Positions 1-9,566 are shown, counted from the stretch's first letter. The stretch: 64,000 nucleotides of DNA from Candidatus Marithrix sp. (GCA_016744775.1 JADGDS010000006.1:97952-161951), one strand, 5' to 3'. The notes: generated by a model not told the origin, from the sequence alone. Numbers and translations: made by a program.

Positions 1-37
1 TTCCAATAGGGATAAAACGTTCTTTGGTATCTATCAT
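1..37 (-). CDS. moaB: Start of probable MoaB/MogA-type molybdenum cofactor protein (partial)
   Basis: Only the first 12 codons are inside the window (MIDTKERFIPIG), preceded on the minus strand by an AGGAAA ribosome-binding site just before the ATG at 37. Many proteobacterial MoaB proteins have an N-terminus of the form 'FIPLNIAVLTVSDTR', so the FIPI peptide at residues 8-11 suggests molybdopterin adenylyltransferase. The gene would be divergent from accD with a miniature element between them. The call rests on a very short peptide and is tentative. Confidence 0.4.
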   Translation of the reverse strand, partial: MIDTKERFIPIG

Positions 38-79
38 TTTCCTGTTGCTTTATTGATTAAGGGTAATATTATTACTAAG

Positions 80-193
80 TGATGTTACGCATAAAGGATA
101 AAAGCCCCCCAACCCCCTAAAGGGGGAGCCAGACTGTGCAAGAAATGGTACTCCCCCTTTAGGGGGTTGGGGGGCTTGTCTGCGTAACATCAG
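80..193. mobile_element. MITE-like element with TGATGTTACGCA terminal repeats
   Basis: Terminal inverted repeats TGATGTTACGCA (left) and TGCGTAACATCA (right) enclose two long complementary C-rich/G-rich arms (AAGCCCCCCAACCCCC and its complement). The 8-bp sequence TTACTAAG lies on both sides (72-79 and 194-201), as expected for a target-site duplication. Related copies lie at 16336, 16602 and 32958. There is no transposase gene, so it is non-autonomous. It sits between the moaB-like start and accD and could affect transcription of either. Confidence 0.8.
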
Positions 194-236
194 TTACTAA
201 GTGAATTTTATTATAACTAATAACGAATAACTGAAC

Positions 237-1142
237 ATGAGTTGGTTTGAAAAATTATTACCTGCACGTATTAGAACGGACGGTAAAAGTAAACATACAG
301 TACCTGAAGGCGTTTGGAGTAAATGCCCTGTTTGTCAGGCGGTATTATATAGCCCCGAATTAGATCGTCATATAAATGTATGCCCGAAATGCACTCATCA
401 TTTACGTATTGGCGCACGTAAACGCCTAGAAACTTTTCTTGATCAAGAGACACGCGAAGAAATTGGCACTGAATTATCACCTAGTGATCCATTAAAATTT
501 CGTGATAGTAAAAAATATAAAGATCGAATTAGTCAAGCCCAAAAAAATACCGGTGAAAAAGACGCACTTTTAGCAATGAAAGGTCAAGTTCATGGTATTC
601 CTTTGGTGGCTTGTGCTTTTGAATTTAAATTTATGGGTGGTTCAATGGGTAGCGTTGTAGGTGAACGCTTTGTACGTGCTGCCAATATTGCAATTGATAA
701 TCATATTCCTTTAGTGTGTTTTTCTGCTAGTGGTGGTGCCCGTATGCAAGAAGCTTTATTTTCTCTGATGCAGATGAGCAAAACATCTGCCATTTTAAAT
801 CGTCTGAATCGAAAAGGCTTACCTTTTATATCGGTTTTAACTGACCCTACAATGGGTGGTGTTTCTGCAAGTTTGGCAATGTTAGGCGATATAAATATAG
901 CCGAACCTAATGCATTAATTGGTTTTGCTGGACCACGTGTAATTGAGCAAACAGTACGTGAAACCTTGCCTGAAGGCTTTCAACGTAGTGAATTTTTGCT
1001 TAAACATGGCGTGGTTGATATGATTGTTGATCGTCGTGAAATGCGTGAACGTATTGCCTCATTATTAACAATGTTAATGAATCAACCCGTTCCGGGAAAA
1101 CAGGCTTTGGCAGTCGTTCTTCCTGAAGACGACGCTGATTAA
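237..1142 (+). CDS. accD: Acetyl-CoA carboxylase carboxyltransferase subunit beta
   Basis: This 301-residue protein has the normal AccD length. The N-terminal zinc ribbon has Cys30, Cys33, Cys49 and Cys52. The carboxyltransferase (crotonase-like) domain follows, with the family stretches [22 protein letters not shown] and [17 protein letters not shown]. With AccA it forms the cytoplasmic complex that moves the carboxyl group from biotin on AccB to acetyl-CoA, making malonyl-CoA for fatty acid synthesis. The ATG at 237 gives the expected MSWFEKLLP start. No folC follows; the downstream gap is filled with repeats. Confidence 0.97.
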   Translation: MSWFEKLLPARIRTDGKSKHTVPEGVWSKCPVCQAVLYSPELDRHINVCPKCTHHLRIGARKRLETFLDQETREEIGTELSPSDPLKFRDSKKYKDRISQAQKNTGEKDALLAMKGQVHGIPLVACAFEFKFMGGSMGSVVGERFVRAANIAIDNHIPLVCFSASGGARMQEALFSLMQMSKTSAILNRLNRKGLPFISVLTDPTMGGVSASLAMLGDINIAEPNALIGFAGPRVIEQTVRETLPEGFQRSEFLLKHGVVDMIVDRREMRERIASLLTMLMNQPVPGKQALAVVLPEDDAD

Positions 1143-1156
1143 TAACGGTATTCACA

Positions 1157-1178
1157 GGGTTTAGCTATCGCTAAACCC
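1157..1178 (+). terminator. Hairpin after accD
   Basis: A perfect 9-bp stem, GGGTTTAGC and GCTAAACCC, with a TATC loop lies 15 bases after the accD stop. No U-tract follows, so it may be a dispersed repeat hairpin or a weak terminator. Confidence 0.4.
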
Positions 1179-1199
1179 ACCCTACATAATTACATGATT

Positions 1200-1417
1200 T
1201 TTTCTCGTTCCCACGTTCCAGCATCAATGCCATTACAAGAAAGGGCAACCATAAAGGATTGCCCCTACAAAAAAATTTTTGTCATACATCAGGTAGTTTC
1301 TCATTAAATTAAAGGCAAACACAAACAATTAATATCATTAATGTATTGTAGGGGCAATCCCTTGTGGTTGCCCTTTCTCGTAATGGCATTGATGTTGGAA
1401 CGTGGGAACGAGAAAAT
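1200..1417. repeat. Long imperfect inverted repeat, about 69-bp arms
   Basis: The left arm (about 1200-1268) begins TTTTCTCGTTCCCACGTTCC and ends ATTGCCCCTAC. The right arm (about 1346-1417) is its near-perfect reverse complement. A spacer of about 77 bp between the arms contains no gene. The outer ends match the CGTTCCCACG family seen at 1481, 5765 and 19860, so this is a longer relative of that family. It is probably a non-autonomous mobile repeat. Confidence 0.75.
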
Positions 1418-1445
1418 AGTTTTTCAGATAAATATTTTGGCCTAA

Positions 1446-1460
1446 AGACCTGACAGGTCT
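1446..1460. repeat. Short AGACCTGACAGGTCT palindrome
   Basis: A 15-bp short form of the AGACCTGACAGGT palindrome family. Full 33-bp copies are at 16891, 27154 and 46996, and shorter ones at 7127, 11838 and 52289. Confidence 0.7.
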
Positions 1461-1480
1461 GAAAATATATAGGTGGCTGT

Positions 1481-1752
1481 TTTCTCGTTAGCTTCGCTGA
1501 CTTCGTATCCCACGCTCCAGCGTGGTAACGCATGTGCTGGCGCTCCAGCGCCAAGTAAAACCACTAGAATTAGCCAGCACAATAAAAAAATACTTGACGC
1601 TGGAGCGTCTGTTCATGCGTTACCACGCTGGAGCGTGGGAACGAGAAATCTTAAGAGCCCCCCCCCTTTTTACTAAATAAAGGGGGGGATTAAAACTTTA
1701 AGTTAATGATATTGACGCTGGAGCGTGGGATACGCAATCAGCGCAAGCTAAC
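1481..1752. repeat. CGTTCCCACGCTCCAGCGTGG repeat cluster upstream of nrdA
   Basis: A complete palindromic unit at about 1481-1648 carries nested inverted repeats such as CCACGCTCCAGCGTGG and GGCGCTCCAGCGCC. A C-rich/G-rich hairpin (about 1656-1690) and a partial unit (about 1713-1752) follow. The remaining sequence up to nrdA (1753-1959) is AT-rich with no gene that I can support; the nrdA promoter should be there. Confidence 0.75.
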
Positions 1753-1959
1753 TAGAAAAATATCTTACGCTCTATATTAGTATAACGTATATTTTTAATA
1801 TTTGGCTGTAGAACCACTAAAAAAAAATTCCTAATATTAACATCCAATTAAAAATTAGTTCCATCTAATCAAATAGATACAAATTAGCAATTTAATCGCT
1901 AGTACTGTATCATTTAATCCAATAATCTTTATAAAACATACATATAACAAGGGTATTTC

Positions 1960-4900
1960 ATGCAATCTGAAGAATTTGCCGTAATTAGACGAAATGGTAA
2001 ATTGAGTAATTTTGATCCTAATAAAATTGCCGCCGCAATGAGAAAAACATTTTTAGCGGTTGAAGGCGAATCCGCTGATTTATCGGATCGTATCCATCAA
2101 ATTGTCAATTCTTTAACTACGCAAGTAGTTGAGGGAATTAGTCGGCATTTACATGAGGAAGGCACGGTACAGATTGAACAAATACAAGATCAAGTTGAAT
2201 TAGCCCTAATGCGTGGCGGTTATCATAAAGTCGCTCGCGCTTATGTACTGTATCGTGAGGAACATGCCAATCTTCGTGCTAATAAACCTGAAAAAACCGT
2301 AATTCATGTTAAAGCTGAGAATGGGCAATCTTATCCATTAGATGAAGCGCGTTTACGCGCCTTAGTTACAGAAGCCTGTGCGAATTTAGAGGATGTAAAT
2401 CCAGAATTTATACTTGAGGAAAGCCTTAAAAATTTATTTGATGGCATTAATGAAGCTGATATAAATCACACATTATTAATGAGTACTCGCAGCTGGATTG
2501 AAAAAGAACCTAATTACAGCTACGTTGCAGCACGTTTATTATTAGAAAAGTTGCGTACTGAAACTTTCAAATTTTTAAGTATTAATAAATCAAGTTATAA
2601 AGATTATTTTAAGGTTTATATAAATCGCGCGATTAAGCATGAATTATTAGATCCTCGTTTAGCAGAATTTGATTTAGAAAAGTTGGCTAATGCCTTAGTT
2701 ACTGAACGTGATTTGCAATTTAGCTTTTTAGGTTTACAAACTTTATATGATCGTTACTTTTTGCATTGGGATCAGGCACGATTTGAGTTGCCACAAGCCT
2801 TTTTTATGCGCGTAGCAATGGGCTTATCATTGAATGAATCTGATCCTAATGAGCGTGCCATAGAGTTTTATAATTTGTTATCTAAATTTGACTTTATGAG
2901 CAGCACGCCAACTCTGTTTAATTCTGGTACTTTACGTTCACAAATGTCAAGCTGTTATTTATCAACAGTTCCAGATGATTTAGATGGTATTTTCAATGCG
3001 ATTAAAGACAATGCCCTATTATCGAAATTTGCTGGTGGATTGGGTAACGATTGGACATCTGTGCGTGGTATGGGTGCCCATATTAAAGGTACAAATGGTA
3101 AATCACAAGGCGTAGTACCGTTTTTGAAAGTTGTCAATGATACATTGGTAGCAGTAAATCAAGGTGGGCGCAGACGCGGATCAGGCTGTGCTTATTTAGA
3201 AACATGGCATATTGATATTAACGAATTTTTAGAATTACGTAAAAATACTGGAGATGAACGTCGTCGCGCTCATGATATGAACAGCTCCAATTGGATACCT
3301 GATGAATTTATGATCAGGGTACATGAAAATAAACAATGGACATTATTTTCTCCAGATGAGGTGCCAGATTTACACGAATTATATGGTGAAGAATTTAAAG
3401 CGGCTTATGAAAAATATGAAACAGCGGCTGATGAAGGCAAAATAAAAATTTGGAAACGAATTAACGCAGTAGATTTATGGCGCAAAATGCTCACCATGTT
3501 ATTTGAAACTGGGCATCCTTGGTTTTGCTTTAAAGATCCTTGTAATATACGTAGCCCGCAACAACATGTTGGTGTGGTGCATAGTTCTAACTTGTGTTGT
3601 ATAGCTGCTGATCAGCGCGTTATTTCTGATAGAGGCTTACTAACAATAGGTGAATTATACAAATTAGGTGGTAAAAATAAGGTTGTTGGTTTAGACGGTG
3701 TTTATGATGCGTCTGAAATGCTATTACCTCGCCCTAATGCACCTATGGTACAAATAGAAACACAGGAAGGTTATACTCACAAAGTTACACCAGATCATAA
3801 AGTTTGGGTAAAAGATAAAGGTTGGGTAGAAGCTCAAAATCTAATTGAAGATGATAAATTATTAATTCAGCAATTAGAAGGTTTATGGGGACATAAACAT
3901 AATCCTAAGTTATCTTATCTAATGGGATTGATTGCAGGAGATGGAACTTTTGGTAAACATCAAGTTTTTATAGATATATGGGAACAAGATTTTGATTTTA
4001 TAGAAGGTATTACAGAAAAAGTTCACTATTTGCTAGATGGCAATACAGTATTAAAAACTACTTCTACCAATACACCTGAATTTAGCATTAATGATAAGCA
4101 TAAGAGGGCACGTTTAAGCTCCGCACCATTATATCGTTTACTCGAAAAATCTGGATTTACACCTGAAAATAAAACTCAAGTTCCAGAACTAATTTGGCAA
4201 GGCTCTCGTGAAACTGTAACAGAATATTTGCGTGGACTTTATCAAGCTGATGGACATGTTCAAACTGGTAGAGACATAACGACTTTAGTACTTGCGTCTA
4301 AAGATTTAAAGTTTATTAAAGATCTACAAATTTTATGGGCGAATTTTGGTGTTAAAACTTCTATCAATAAAATGCGTGATCACCAATTACAACCATTACC
4401 AGATGGTAAAGGTGGCGTAAAAAATTATTGGAGTAAGCCCCTATATAGATTATTAATAACTTCTATCCAAGGCTGTAAGATTGCGGAAGAGATTACACAT
4501 TTAGCAGCGACAAAAAATTCTGAAGCTGCCAAGCAATATTTGGAAAATATCAAAAAACAAGGCTATAAACAAAAATTATATGCTAAGTTTAAAGGATTAA
4601 CTAAATTAGCTAATGAGGATGCGTATTGCCTCATGGTAAATTCCGAAACTCACGCTTGGACTGTTAATGGTTTAATTACAAAAAATACTGAAATAACTCT
4701 AAATACCAAAGCAAATGAAGAAGTTAGCGTATGCAACCTTGGAAGTGTTAATCTAGCTGCCCATATTAAGAACGGTCAATTAGACAATGATAAATTGCAA
4801 TCTACTATTAGCACTGCTATGAGAATGCTAGACAACGTCATTGATCTTAATTATTACCCTATTGAATCAGCGCGTACTTCTAATTTACGTCATCGCCCAG

Positions 4901-5751
4901 TGGGTTTAGGGCTGATGGGTTTCCAAGATGCTTTATACCAGTTACGTATCCCTTATGCAAGCACACAAGCCATAGAATTTGCTGATCAAACACAAGAATT
5001 TATTAGTTATTATGCCATATCGGCATCAAGTGATTTAGCCGCTGAACGTGGTAGTTATTCTAGTTTTGAAGGCTCATTATGGAGTCAAGGTATTTTGCCA
5101 ATTGATAGCATTAAAAATTTGGCAACAGCGCGTGGTAAATATTTAGAAATTTCAACAACTAGCAGTTTAGACTGGGATAGTTTACGTGAACGTGTCAAGA
5201 AGGTAGGAATGCGTAATTCTAATACTATGGCAATAGCACCAACTGCCACAATTTCAAATATCAGCGGCGTTACACAATCTATTGAACCAACCTATCAGAA
5301 CTTATATGTAAAGTCAAATTTATCAGGCGAATTTACTATAATTAATCCATATTTAGTGCAAGACTTAAAACAGATTGGACTTTGGGATGAAGTCATGATT
5401 AATGATTTAAAGTTTTGTGATGGGCGCATTAACGCTATAGAACGAATACCAGCCGAAATAAAAAATTTATATGCCACCTCATTTGAAATTGATACTACAT
5501 GGCTAATAGAGGCAGCATCACGGCGACAAAAATGGATAGATCAAGCGCAATCTCTCAACTTATATATATTAGAACCATCAGGGCGTAAACTTGACCAATT
5601 ATATAAACTAGCTTGGCTACGTGGTCTGAAGACCACTTATTATTTACGGACAATGGGTGCAACCCATGTTGAGAAAAACACAATAAGAACAGATACTTCC
5701 GCGCCACAAGTTTGTGGATTAGATGATGAAGAATGTGAATCTTGTCAATAA
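1960..5751 (+). CDS. nrdA: Class Ia ribonucleotide reductase large subunit with intein
   Basis: The precursor is 1263 residues, or about 900 without the intein at residues 547-909. An ATP-cone occupies roughly residues 1-95. Next come the barrel motifs, including SSCYL and GGRRRGSG. The catalytic N-x-C-x-E motif is split by the intein: Asn544 and Cys546 precede it, Thr910 and Glu911 follow. The C-terminus holds the YY radical-transfer pair in TTYYLRTMGATH and the redox pair Cys1259/Cys1262 in ECESCQ. The enzyme reduces ribonucleoside diphosphates to deoxyribonucleotides with NrdB, whose gene follows after one repeat. Function requires protein splicing. Confidence 0.96.
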   Translation: MQSEEFAVIRRNGKLSNFDPNKIAAAMRKTFLAVEGESADLSDRIHQIVNSLTTQVVEGISRHLHEEGTVQIEQIQDQVELALMRGGYHKVARAYVLYREEHANLRANKPEKTVIHVKAENGQSYPLDEARLRALVTEACANLEDVNPEFILEESLKNLFDGINEADINHTLLMSTRSWIEKEPNYSYVAARLLLEKLRTETFKFLSINKSSYKDYFKVYINRAIKHELLDPRLAEFDLEKLANALVTERDLQFSFLGLQTLYDRYFLHWDQARFELPQAFFMRVAMGLSLNESDPNERAIEFYNLLSKFDFMSSTPTLFNSGTLRSQMSSCYLSTVPDDLDGIFNAIKDNALLSKFAGGLGNDWTSVRGMGAHIKGTNGKSQGVVPFLKVVNDTLVAVNQGGRRRGSGCAYLETWHIDINEFLELRKNTGDERRRAHDMNSSNWIPDEFMIRVHENKQWTLFSPDEVPDLHELYGEEFKAAYEKYETAADEGKIKIWKRINAVDLWRKMLTMLFETGHPWFCFKDPCNIRSPQQHVGVVHSSNLCCIAADQRVISDRGLLTIGELYKLGGKNKVVGLDGVYDASEMLLPRPNAPMVQIETQEGYTHKVTPDHKVWVKDKGWVEAQNLIEDDKLLIQQLEGLWGHKHNPKLSYLMGLIAGDGTFGKHQVFIDIWEQDFDFIEGITEKVHYLLDGNTVLKTTSTNTPEFSINDKHKRARLSSAPLYRLLEKSGFTPENKTQVPELIWQGSRETVTEYLRGLYQADGHVQTGRDITTLVLASKDLKFIKDLQILWANFGVKTSINKMRDHQLQPLPDGKGGVKNYWSKPLYRLLITSIQGCKIAEEITHLAATKNSEAAKQYLENIKKQGYKQKLYAKFKGLTKLANEDAYCLMVNSETHAWTVNGLITKNTEITLNTKANEEVSVCNLGSVNLAAHIKNGQLDNDKLQSTISTAMRMLDNVIDLNYYPIESARTSNLRHRPVGLGLMGFQDALYQLRIPYASTQAIEFADQTQEFISYYAISASSDLAAERGSYSSFEGSLWSQGILPIDSIKNLATARGKYLEISTTSSLDWDSLRERVKKVGMRNSNTMAIAPTATISNISGVTQSIEPTYQNLYVKSNLSGEFTIINPYLVQDLKQIGLWDEVMINDLKFCDGRINAIERIPAEIKNLYATSFEIDTTWLIEAASRRQKWIDQAQSLNLYILEPSGRKLDQLYKLAWLRGLKTTYYLRTMGATHVEKNTIRTDTSAPQVCGLDDEECESCQ
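3598..4686 (+). other. NrdA intein with LAGLIDADG homing endonuclease
   Basis: This in-frame 363-residue insertion starts with Cys547 (CIAADQRVISD) and ends with Asn909, followed by extein Thr910 (NGLITKN/T). Removing it restores the normal family sequence SSNLC-TEITLNT. Two dodecapeptide LAGLIDADG motifs, YLMGLIAGDG near residue 653 and YLRGLYQADG near residue 755, keep their acidic residues, so homing activity may be intact. A block-B-like THKVTPDHKVWV is visible. The usual penultimate His is Lys908 here, which may slow asparagine cyclisation. The site directly follows the thiyl-radical cysteine. Confidence 0.95.
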
Positions 5752-5764
5752 CTGATATTACGCA

Positions 5765-5908
5765 CCCTCGTTCCCACGCTCCAGCGTGGTAACGCATGAA
5801 CAGACGCTCCAGCGTCGAGTAAAACCACTGTAATGAACAAGTATAAAAAAACACTCGACGCTGGAGCGTCTGTTCATGCGTTACCACGCTGGAGCATGGG
5901 AACGAGAA
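5765..5908. repeat. Palindromic CGTTCCCACGCTCCAGCGTGG element
   Basis: A near-complete inverted repeat of about 144 bp between nrdA and nrdB. Its arms start CGTTCCCACGCTCCAGCGTG and contain an internal GACGCTCCAGCGTC palindrome. It belongs to the same family as 1481 and 19860. Its RNA would fold into a strong hairpin inside the presumed nrdA-nrdB transcript and could lower or separate nrdB expression. Confidence 0.8.
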
Positions 5909-5947
5909 AATAAGAATAAATAAATACACTTAAATTATGGAGAAATC

Positions 5948-7120
5948 ATGTTAGATTTTGATAGTTCTGTCACCACTAGTGACGACTACTACAGTACATT
6001 TACACCACCACGTATAAAAAAAGAAAAGAAGCAAAAGAAAGAAAATAAAATAATATTTCCAGTATCAAGTAGCTTGGATCCAATTACTATTGGTGCTAAA
6101 CGCCCTAATGCTGATGATGTAAAAATTATTGGCGGGCGTGGTTATGATTTACGTCAACCAATTCCGGTTAAATATAAATCAGTAAGACAACACTTTTTAA
6201 ATGCCCGTAAAAATTTTTGGATTCCAAATGAAATCCCTATGGGTGAAGATAAAATTCAATGGAATACTGACAAGCTAACTGAAGCAGAAATGTGGTTATT
6301 TAAAACTAATATTTCTTATTTGACTGCTGGTGATAATTTAGTACCTGATAATTTAGTCAATGTTCTTCTTCAACATACTACAGCTAATGAAATGAGACAA
6401 TATTTACGTTGGCAAATTTCTGAAGAAGCTAATCATGTTGAATCTTATTTATTTATATTAGAATCTTTTGGTTTAGATGAACAAGGGCAGGGGCAAATTT
6501 TTAATTTATATCAGGATATGCCTGATTTAGTTGAAAAAATCAATTGGAATATTGAATTTGCTAATAATGCAGCTACAACTGAAGCTCCTAAAGGTTCTAT
6601 AGAATCAACTCAAGCTTTATTAGAAGATTTAATAAGTTTTTATATTTTTGAATATATGTTTTTCCCATTGGGCTTTTCACAAATATTTGCTTTAGCGCGA
6701 CAAGGAAAATTACGTAATACAGCTCAACAATATAGCTATATTTGGCGTGATGAAAGCTTACATGCAGCTAATGGCTTATGGATGATTCAACAAATCTGTC
6801 GAGAAAATCCTAAAGTTTGGGATGCCGCTATGAAACAACGGGCACGAGAAGTAGTAAATGAAGCAGTAAAATTAGAAATATCTCATGCCCATGCAGTAAT
6901 GCCAGATGGTGGAATTTTAGGTTATTCAATTCAAACATATATTAAATATGCCGAATTCCTTGCAGATAAAATCTGTGAAAACTTAGGCGTAAAAGTATTA
7001 TTTGGAACCAGAGAACATCCAATGCCTTGGATAAGTGAATATGAATTAAATCATGAAGTAAACTTCTTTGAAGGCAGAGTGCGTGAATATCAAACTGGTA
7101 GCCAATTGAATTGGGATTAG
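5948..7120 (+). CDS. nrdB: Class Ia ribonucleotide reductase small subunit (tyrosyl radical)
   Basis: A 390-residue ferritin-like R2 subunit. The helix motif E160-x-x-H163-x-x-x-Tyr167 (EANHVESY) aligns with E115/H118/Tyr122 of E. coli NrdB, so the radical tyrosine is present and the protein is not a class Ic type. The second ligand pair is in WRDESLHAANG. The first 45 residues are a lysine-rich extension not expected in E. coli NrdB. An AUGGAGAAAUC leader provides a Shine-Dalgarno site before the ATG at 5948. It partners NrdA. Confidence 0.95.
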   Translation: MLDFDSSVTTSDDYYSTFTPPRIKKEKKQKKENKIIFPVSSSLDPITIGAKRPNADDVKIIGGRGYDLRQPIPVKYKSVRQHFLNARKNFWIPNEIPMGEDKIQWNTDKLTEAEMWLFKTNISYLTAGDNLVPDNLVNVLLQHTTANEMRQYLRWQISEEANHVESYLFILESFGLDEQGQGQIFNLYQDMPDLVEKINWNIEFANNAATTEAPKGSIESTQALLEDLISFYIFEYMFFPLGFSQIFALARQGKLRNTAQQYSYIWRDESLHAANGLWMIQQICRENPKVWDAAMKQRAREVVNEAVKLEISHAHAVMPDGGILGYSIQTYIKYAEFLADKICENLGVKVLFGTREHPMPWISEYELNHEVNFFEGRVREYQTGSQLNWD

Positions 7121-7126
7121 TATAAA

Positions 7127-7141
7127 AAACCTGACAGGTTT
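7127..7141. repeat. Short AACCTGACAGGTT palindrome
   Basis: A 15-bp palindrome of the CCTGACAGG family between the convergent 3' ends of nrdB and the ATPase gene. It is the only clear structure in this 19-bp gap. Confidence 0.55.
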
Positions 7142-8348
7142 ATAGCAGCAATTTATCAGCAAAAAAATGTGGTAAAAATTTAATTTTGGAGTTATTAATT
7201 GAAATTTCTCCAATTTTATTAAAGTTCAGTATATATCCAGAATTTGATTGATAATTTTCTAAAAAGTATCGATATGATTTTGAAACTTTTAATCCACTTA
7301 TATTTGATTTTATCTCTATTGGAATTTTATCATCTACTATAAAATCAACTTCTGAACCATTTTTGTTTCTATAGTATTTCACATCTTTATCTACTAATTC
7401 TCTAAAAACAAAATTTTCTAAAATAGCACCTTTATCCACTCTATTTTCTAATGAATTAAAGTTTTTAATTACTACATTTCTAAGCCCTAAATCATAAAAA
7501 AACCGTTTCGGATTTTTTACTATTTCTAATCTTTTATTGGTAAAAAATGGTGGAATTTGTTTTATTAGAAATGCTTTTTCAAAGATTGTTAAATAGTTTT
7601 TAAGTTGTGGAGCATTTACTCCTATTAAGTTTGCCAACTCATTATAAGTTATAATATTTCCAATTTGTAGAGATAAAGCTTTTAAAAGTTTATACATTTT
7701 TGCTTCATCATAGATATTTACTATCTCTTTAATATCTCTAAGTAGATAGATACTCATTAAATTCTTGAGTACCTCTTGTTTTTCTTCATTGCTTCTACTT
7801 AAAATAACTCTTGGATAACCACCATAAGTGATATATTCATCAAAATAACTATATATTTTATTTGAGATTACAGTTGAAATATTAGAATCTAAACCTTTAT
7901 AAAGTTTATATAAACTTGTATCTTTGACTCTCAAAAATTCACCAAATGAAAATGAGTATAGATTAAAAACAAAAATTCTACCTGCTAAATATTTTATTGC
8001 ATGAATTGACAATTCCATAGCAGAAGAGCCACTGATAAATATTTTCTTATCAGTAGTATCATAAATATATTTTAAATGCTTGCCTCCATCTTTTACATAT
8101 TGAAATTCATCTATAAAGATTCTATCGTATGGCTCAATATAGAGTTTGATAAAACTTTTTATATCTTCTTGAAATAAAATTTTCGTTTCAATATCTTCAA
8201 AGGTTAAAAAAAGAGCATTTTGAGAATTGTTGTATATATGTTTTAAGATTGTAGTCTTTCCGACTTGTCTTGAACCAAAGATAGCAATAATTTCAGGTGA
8301 ATCTATATATTTTTTAATTTTTGTCTCTATTTCTCTTTCGTAATACAT
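7140..8348 (-). CDS. AAA_14 ATPase with C-terminal DUF4143 domain
   Basis: A 402-residue protein. The Walker A motif GSRQVGKTT is near residue 25 and the Walker B motif RIFIDEFQYV near residue 96. The C-terminal region has the DUF4143 pattern, with a PD-(D/E)XK-like core SEVDFIVDDKIPIEIKSN. Such proteins are common in bacteria and archaea and are often horizontally acquired; their substrates are unknown. The gene uses very A/T-rich codons with frequent AGA and ATA, more extreme than its neighbours, which suggests transfer. It is convergent with nrdB. Confidence 0.85.
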   Translation of the reverse strand: MYYEREIETKIKKYIDSPEIIAIFGSRQVGKTTILKHIYNNSQNALFLTFEDIETKILFQEDIKSFIKLYIEPYDRIFIDEFQYVKDGGKHLKYIYDTTDKKIFISGSSAMELSIHAIKYLAGRIFVFNLYSFSFGEFLRVKDTSLYKLYKGLDSNISTVISNKIYSYFDEYITYGGYPRVILSRSNEEKQEVLKNLMSIYLLRDIKEIVNIYDEAKMYKLLKALSLQIGNIITYNELANLIGVNAPQLKNYLTIFEKAFLIKQIPPFFTNKRLEIVKNPKRFFYDLGLRNVVIKNFNSLENRVDKGAILENFVFRELVDKDVKYYRNKNGSEVDFIVDDKIPIEIKSNISGLKVSKSYRYFLENYQSNSGYILNFNKIGEISINNSKIKFLPHFFADKLLL

Positions 8349-8395
8349 TTTAACTACTCTATTTTGAATATTATTTTCATTATAGCATAGTTACT

Positions 8396-8430
8396 TCAGC
8401 CTGCTACCACATCAAATCATCAGGTAATTT
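8396..8430 (-). pseudogene. 35-bp relic of the DUF2058 gene 3' end
   Basis: The sequence CTTCAGCCTGCTACCACATC and the bases after it recur almost exactly at 11249-11282, where they are the stop codon and last codons (PDDLMW-stop) of the DUF2058 gene. Here no upstream coding sequence remains. The copy flanks the sigma-54 activator/TonB receptor block on one side and the intact gene on the other. Confidence 0.75.
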
Positions 8431-8434
8431 TTAA

Positions 8435-9394
8435 TTAGCATTTATAATCAATCATATATTTTTTGATTCTATACAAGAAAGCATCTCTGGTTAAACCTAA
8501 TAATCGCGCCGCTTGACTGCGGTTGCCATAGGTTTTTTCTAGTGCTTGTTTTATCATTTGAATTTCAAAGTTTTTTAAATTTATTCCTGTTTCTGGTAAA
8601 CATAAAGCATTTGTTTCAAATTGTTTTTCTTGAAATTCTTTGGGTAAATGTTGAATTGTAATGGTTTTGCCGCTGAATAAAATTAACATTCGTTCACAAA
8701 AATTACGTAATTCTCGAATATTACCACTCCATTTATATTGACGTAAATATTTTATTGTTTGTTTTGGGTAATTGGGTGCGGCTAAGTTGTGATGTTCGGC
8801 TAGTTGTTTTGTAAAATTGTTTAACAACATTTCTAAATCATCTATACGTTTACGTAATGGCGGTAGTTCTAAAGGTACAATATTTAGACGATAATATAAA
8901 TCTTGTCGAAATTTTCCTTGTTGTACTTGAGTATATAAATTACGGTTTGTAGCCGCTAAAATGCGAGTGTTAATCTTTTCTATTTGAGTTTTACCAATTA
9001 CTTGACATTCTCCAGAGTCTAAAAAGCGTAATAATTTAGCTTGAATATTAAGTGGTAATTCTCCTATTTCATCTAAAAATAATGTACCAGCATTAGCGGC
9101 TTGTATGCGCCCTTGTTGATCACTAATTGCTCCAGTAAAAGCTCCTTTAATATGCCCGAATAGTTCTGATTCTGCTAAAGCTTCAGGTAAAGCAGCACAA
9201 TTAATAGCGATAAATGGTTTAGTTGCTCGATTGCTATGTTGATGAATAGCTTGTGCTAATAATTCTTTACCAGTGCCGCTTTCTCCTAAAAGAAGTAGTG
9301 TCACATCTGTGATTGCAGCGATACGAGCTGCACGAATCACTGTACAAAATTCTCCTGATTTGCCTAATAATTGTTTATCAAAAAAGTCTGACAT
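8435..9394 (-). CDS. Sigma-54-dependent transcriptional activator without receiver domain
   Basis: A 319-residue PspF-like architecture: the AAA+ domain begins almost at the N-terminus and ends in a Fis-type helix-turn-helix. Walker A is GESGTGKE (about residues 38-45). The sigma-54 contact loop GAFTGA is intact, Walker B is TLFLDEIGE, and the arginine-finger region is [10 protein letters not shown]. The HTH near the end reads [20 protein letters not shown]. With no regulatory domain, control must come from a partner or from expression level. It is divergent from the TonB receptor, which has a sigma-54-like promoter. Confidence 0.9.
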   Translation of the reverse strand: MSDFFDKQLLGKSGEFCTVIRAARIAAITDVTLLLLGESGTGKELLAQAIHQHSNRATKPFIAINCAALPEALAESELFGHIKGAFTGAISDQQGRIQAANAGTLFLDEIGELPLNIQAKLLRFLDSGECQVIGKTQIEKINTRILAATNRNLYTQVQQGKFRQDLYYRLNIVPLELPPLRKRIDDLEMLLNNFTKQLAEHHNLAAPNYPKQTIKYLRQYKWSGNIRELRNFCERMLILFSGKTITIQHLPKEFQEKQFETNALCLPETGINLKNFEIQMIKQALEKTYGNRSQAARLLGLTRDAFLYRIKKYMIDYKC

Positions 9395-9516
9395 TGTTTA
9401 TAGTTCCTTTGTCATATCACACATTATTAGGTAAAATAACATATTTACAAATAAATAAATATTTTATATTCTAAGCAATAATGTTGATATATTAAGTTAT
9501 TTTATATTTTATAATT

Positions 9517-9534
9517 CTGGTATAAGCTATGCTA
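9517..9534 (+). promoter_or_regulatory. Candidate sigma-54 (-24/-12) promoter
   Basis: The sequence CTGGTATAAGCTATGCTA has the invariant GG (9519-9520) and GC (9531-9532) separated by exactly 10 bases, and matches YTGG and TGCW of the consensus. It lies 32 bases before the receptor ATG and beside a sigma-54 activator gene. The central CACG of the consensus is poorly matched. Confidence 0.5.
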
Positions 9535-9566
9535 AATAGGCTGGTTTTAGCAATTTTAGAGAAATA

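Noticed and set aside
1481..1752. Possible CRISPR array from repeated CCACGCTCCAGCGTGG blocks
   Set aside because: Repeats are palindromic, unevenly spaced and scattered across the window; there are no uniform spacers and no cas genes.
3598..4686. Group I or II intron in nrdA
   Set aside because: The insertion is fully open in frame, starts with Cys and ends Asn-Thr, and carries LAGLIDADG motifs in the same frame, so it is an intein.
5555..5929. 124-residue minus-strand ORF at the nrdA end
   Set aside because: It covers the nrdA 3' end and a palindromic repeat; the translation is repeat sequence.
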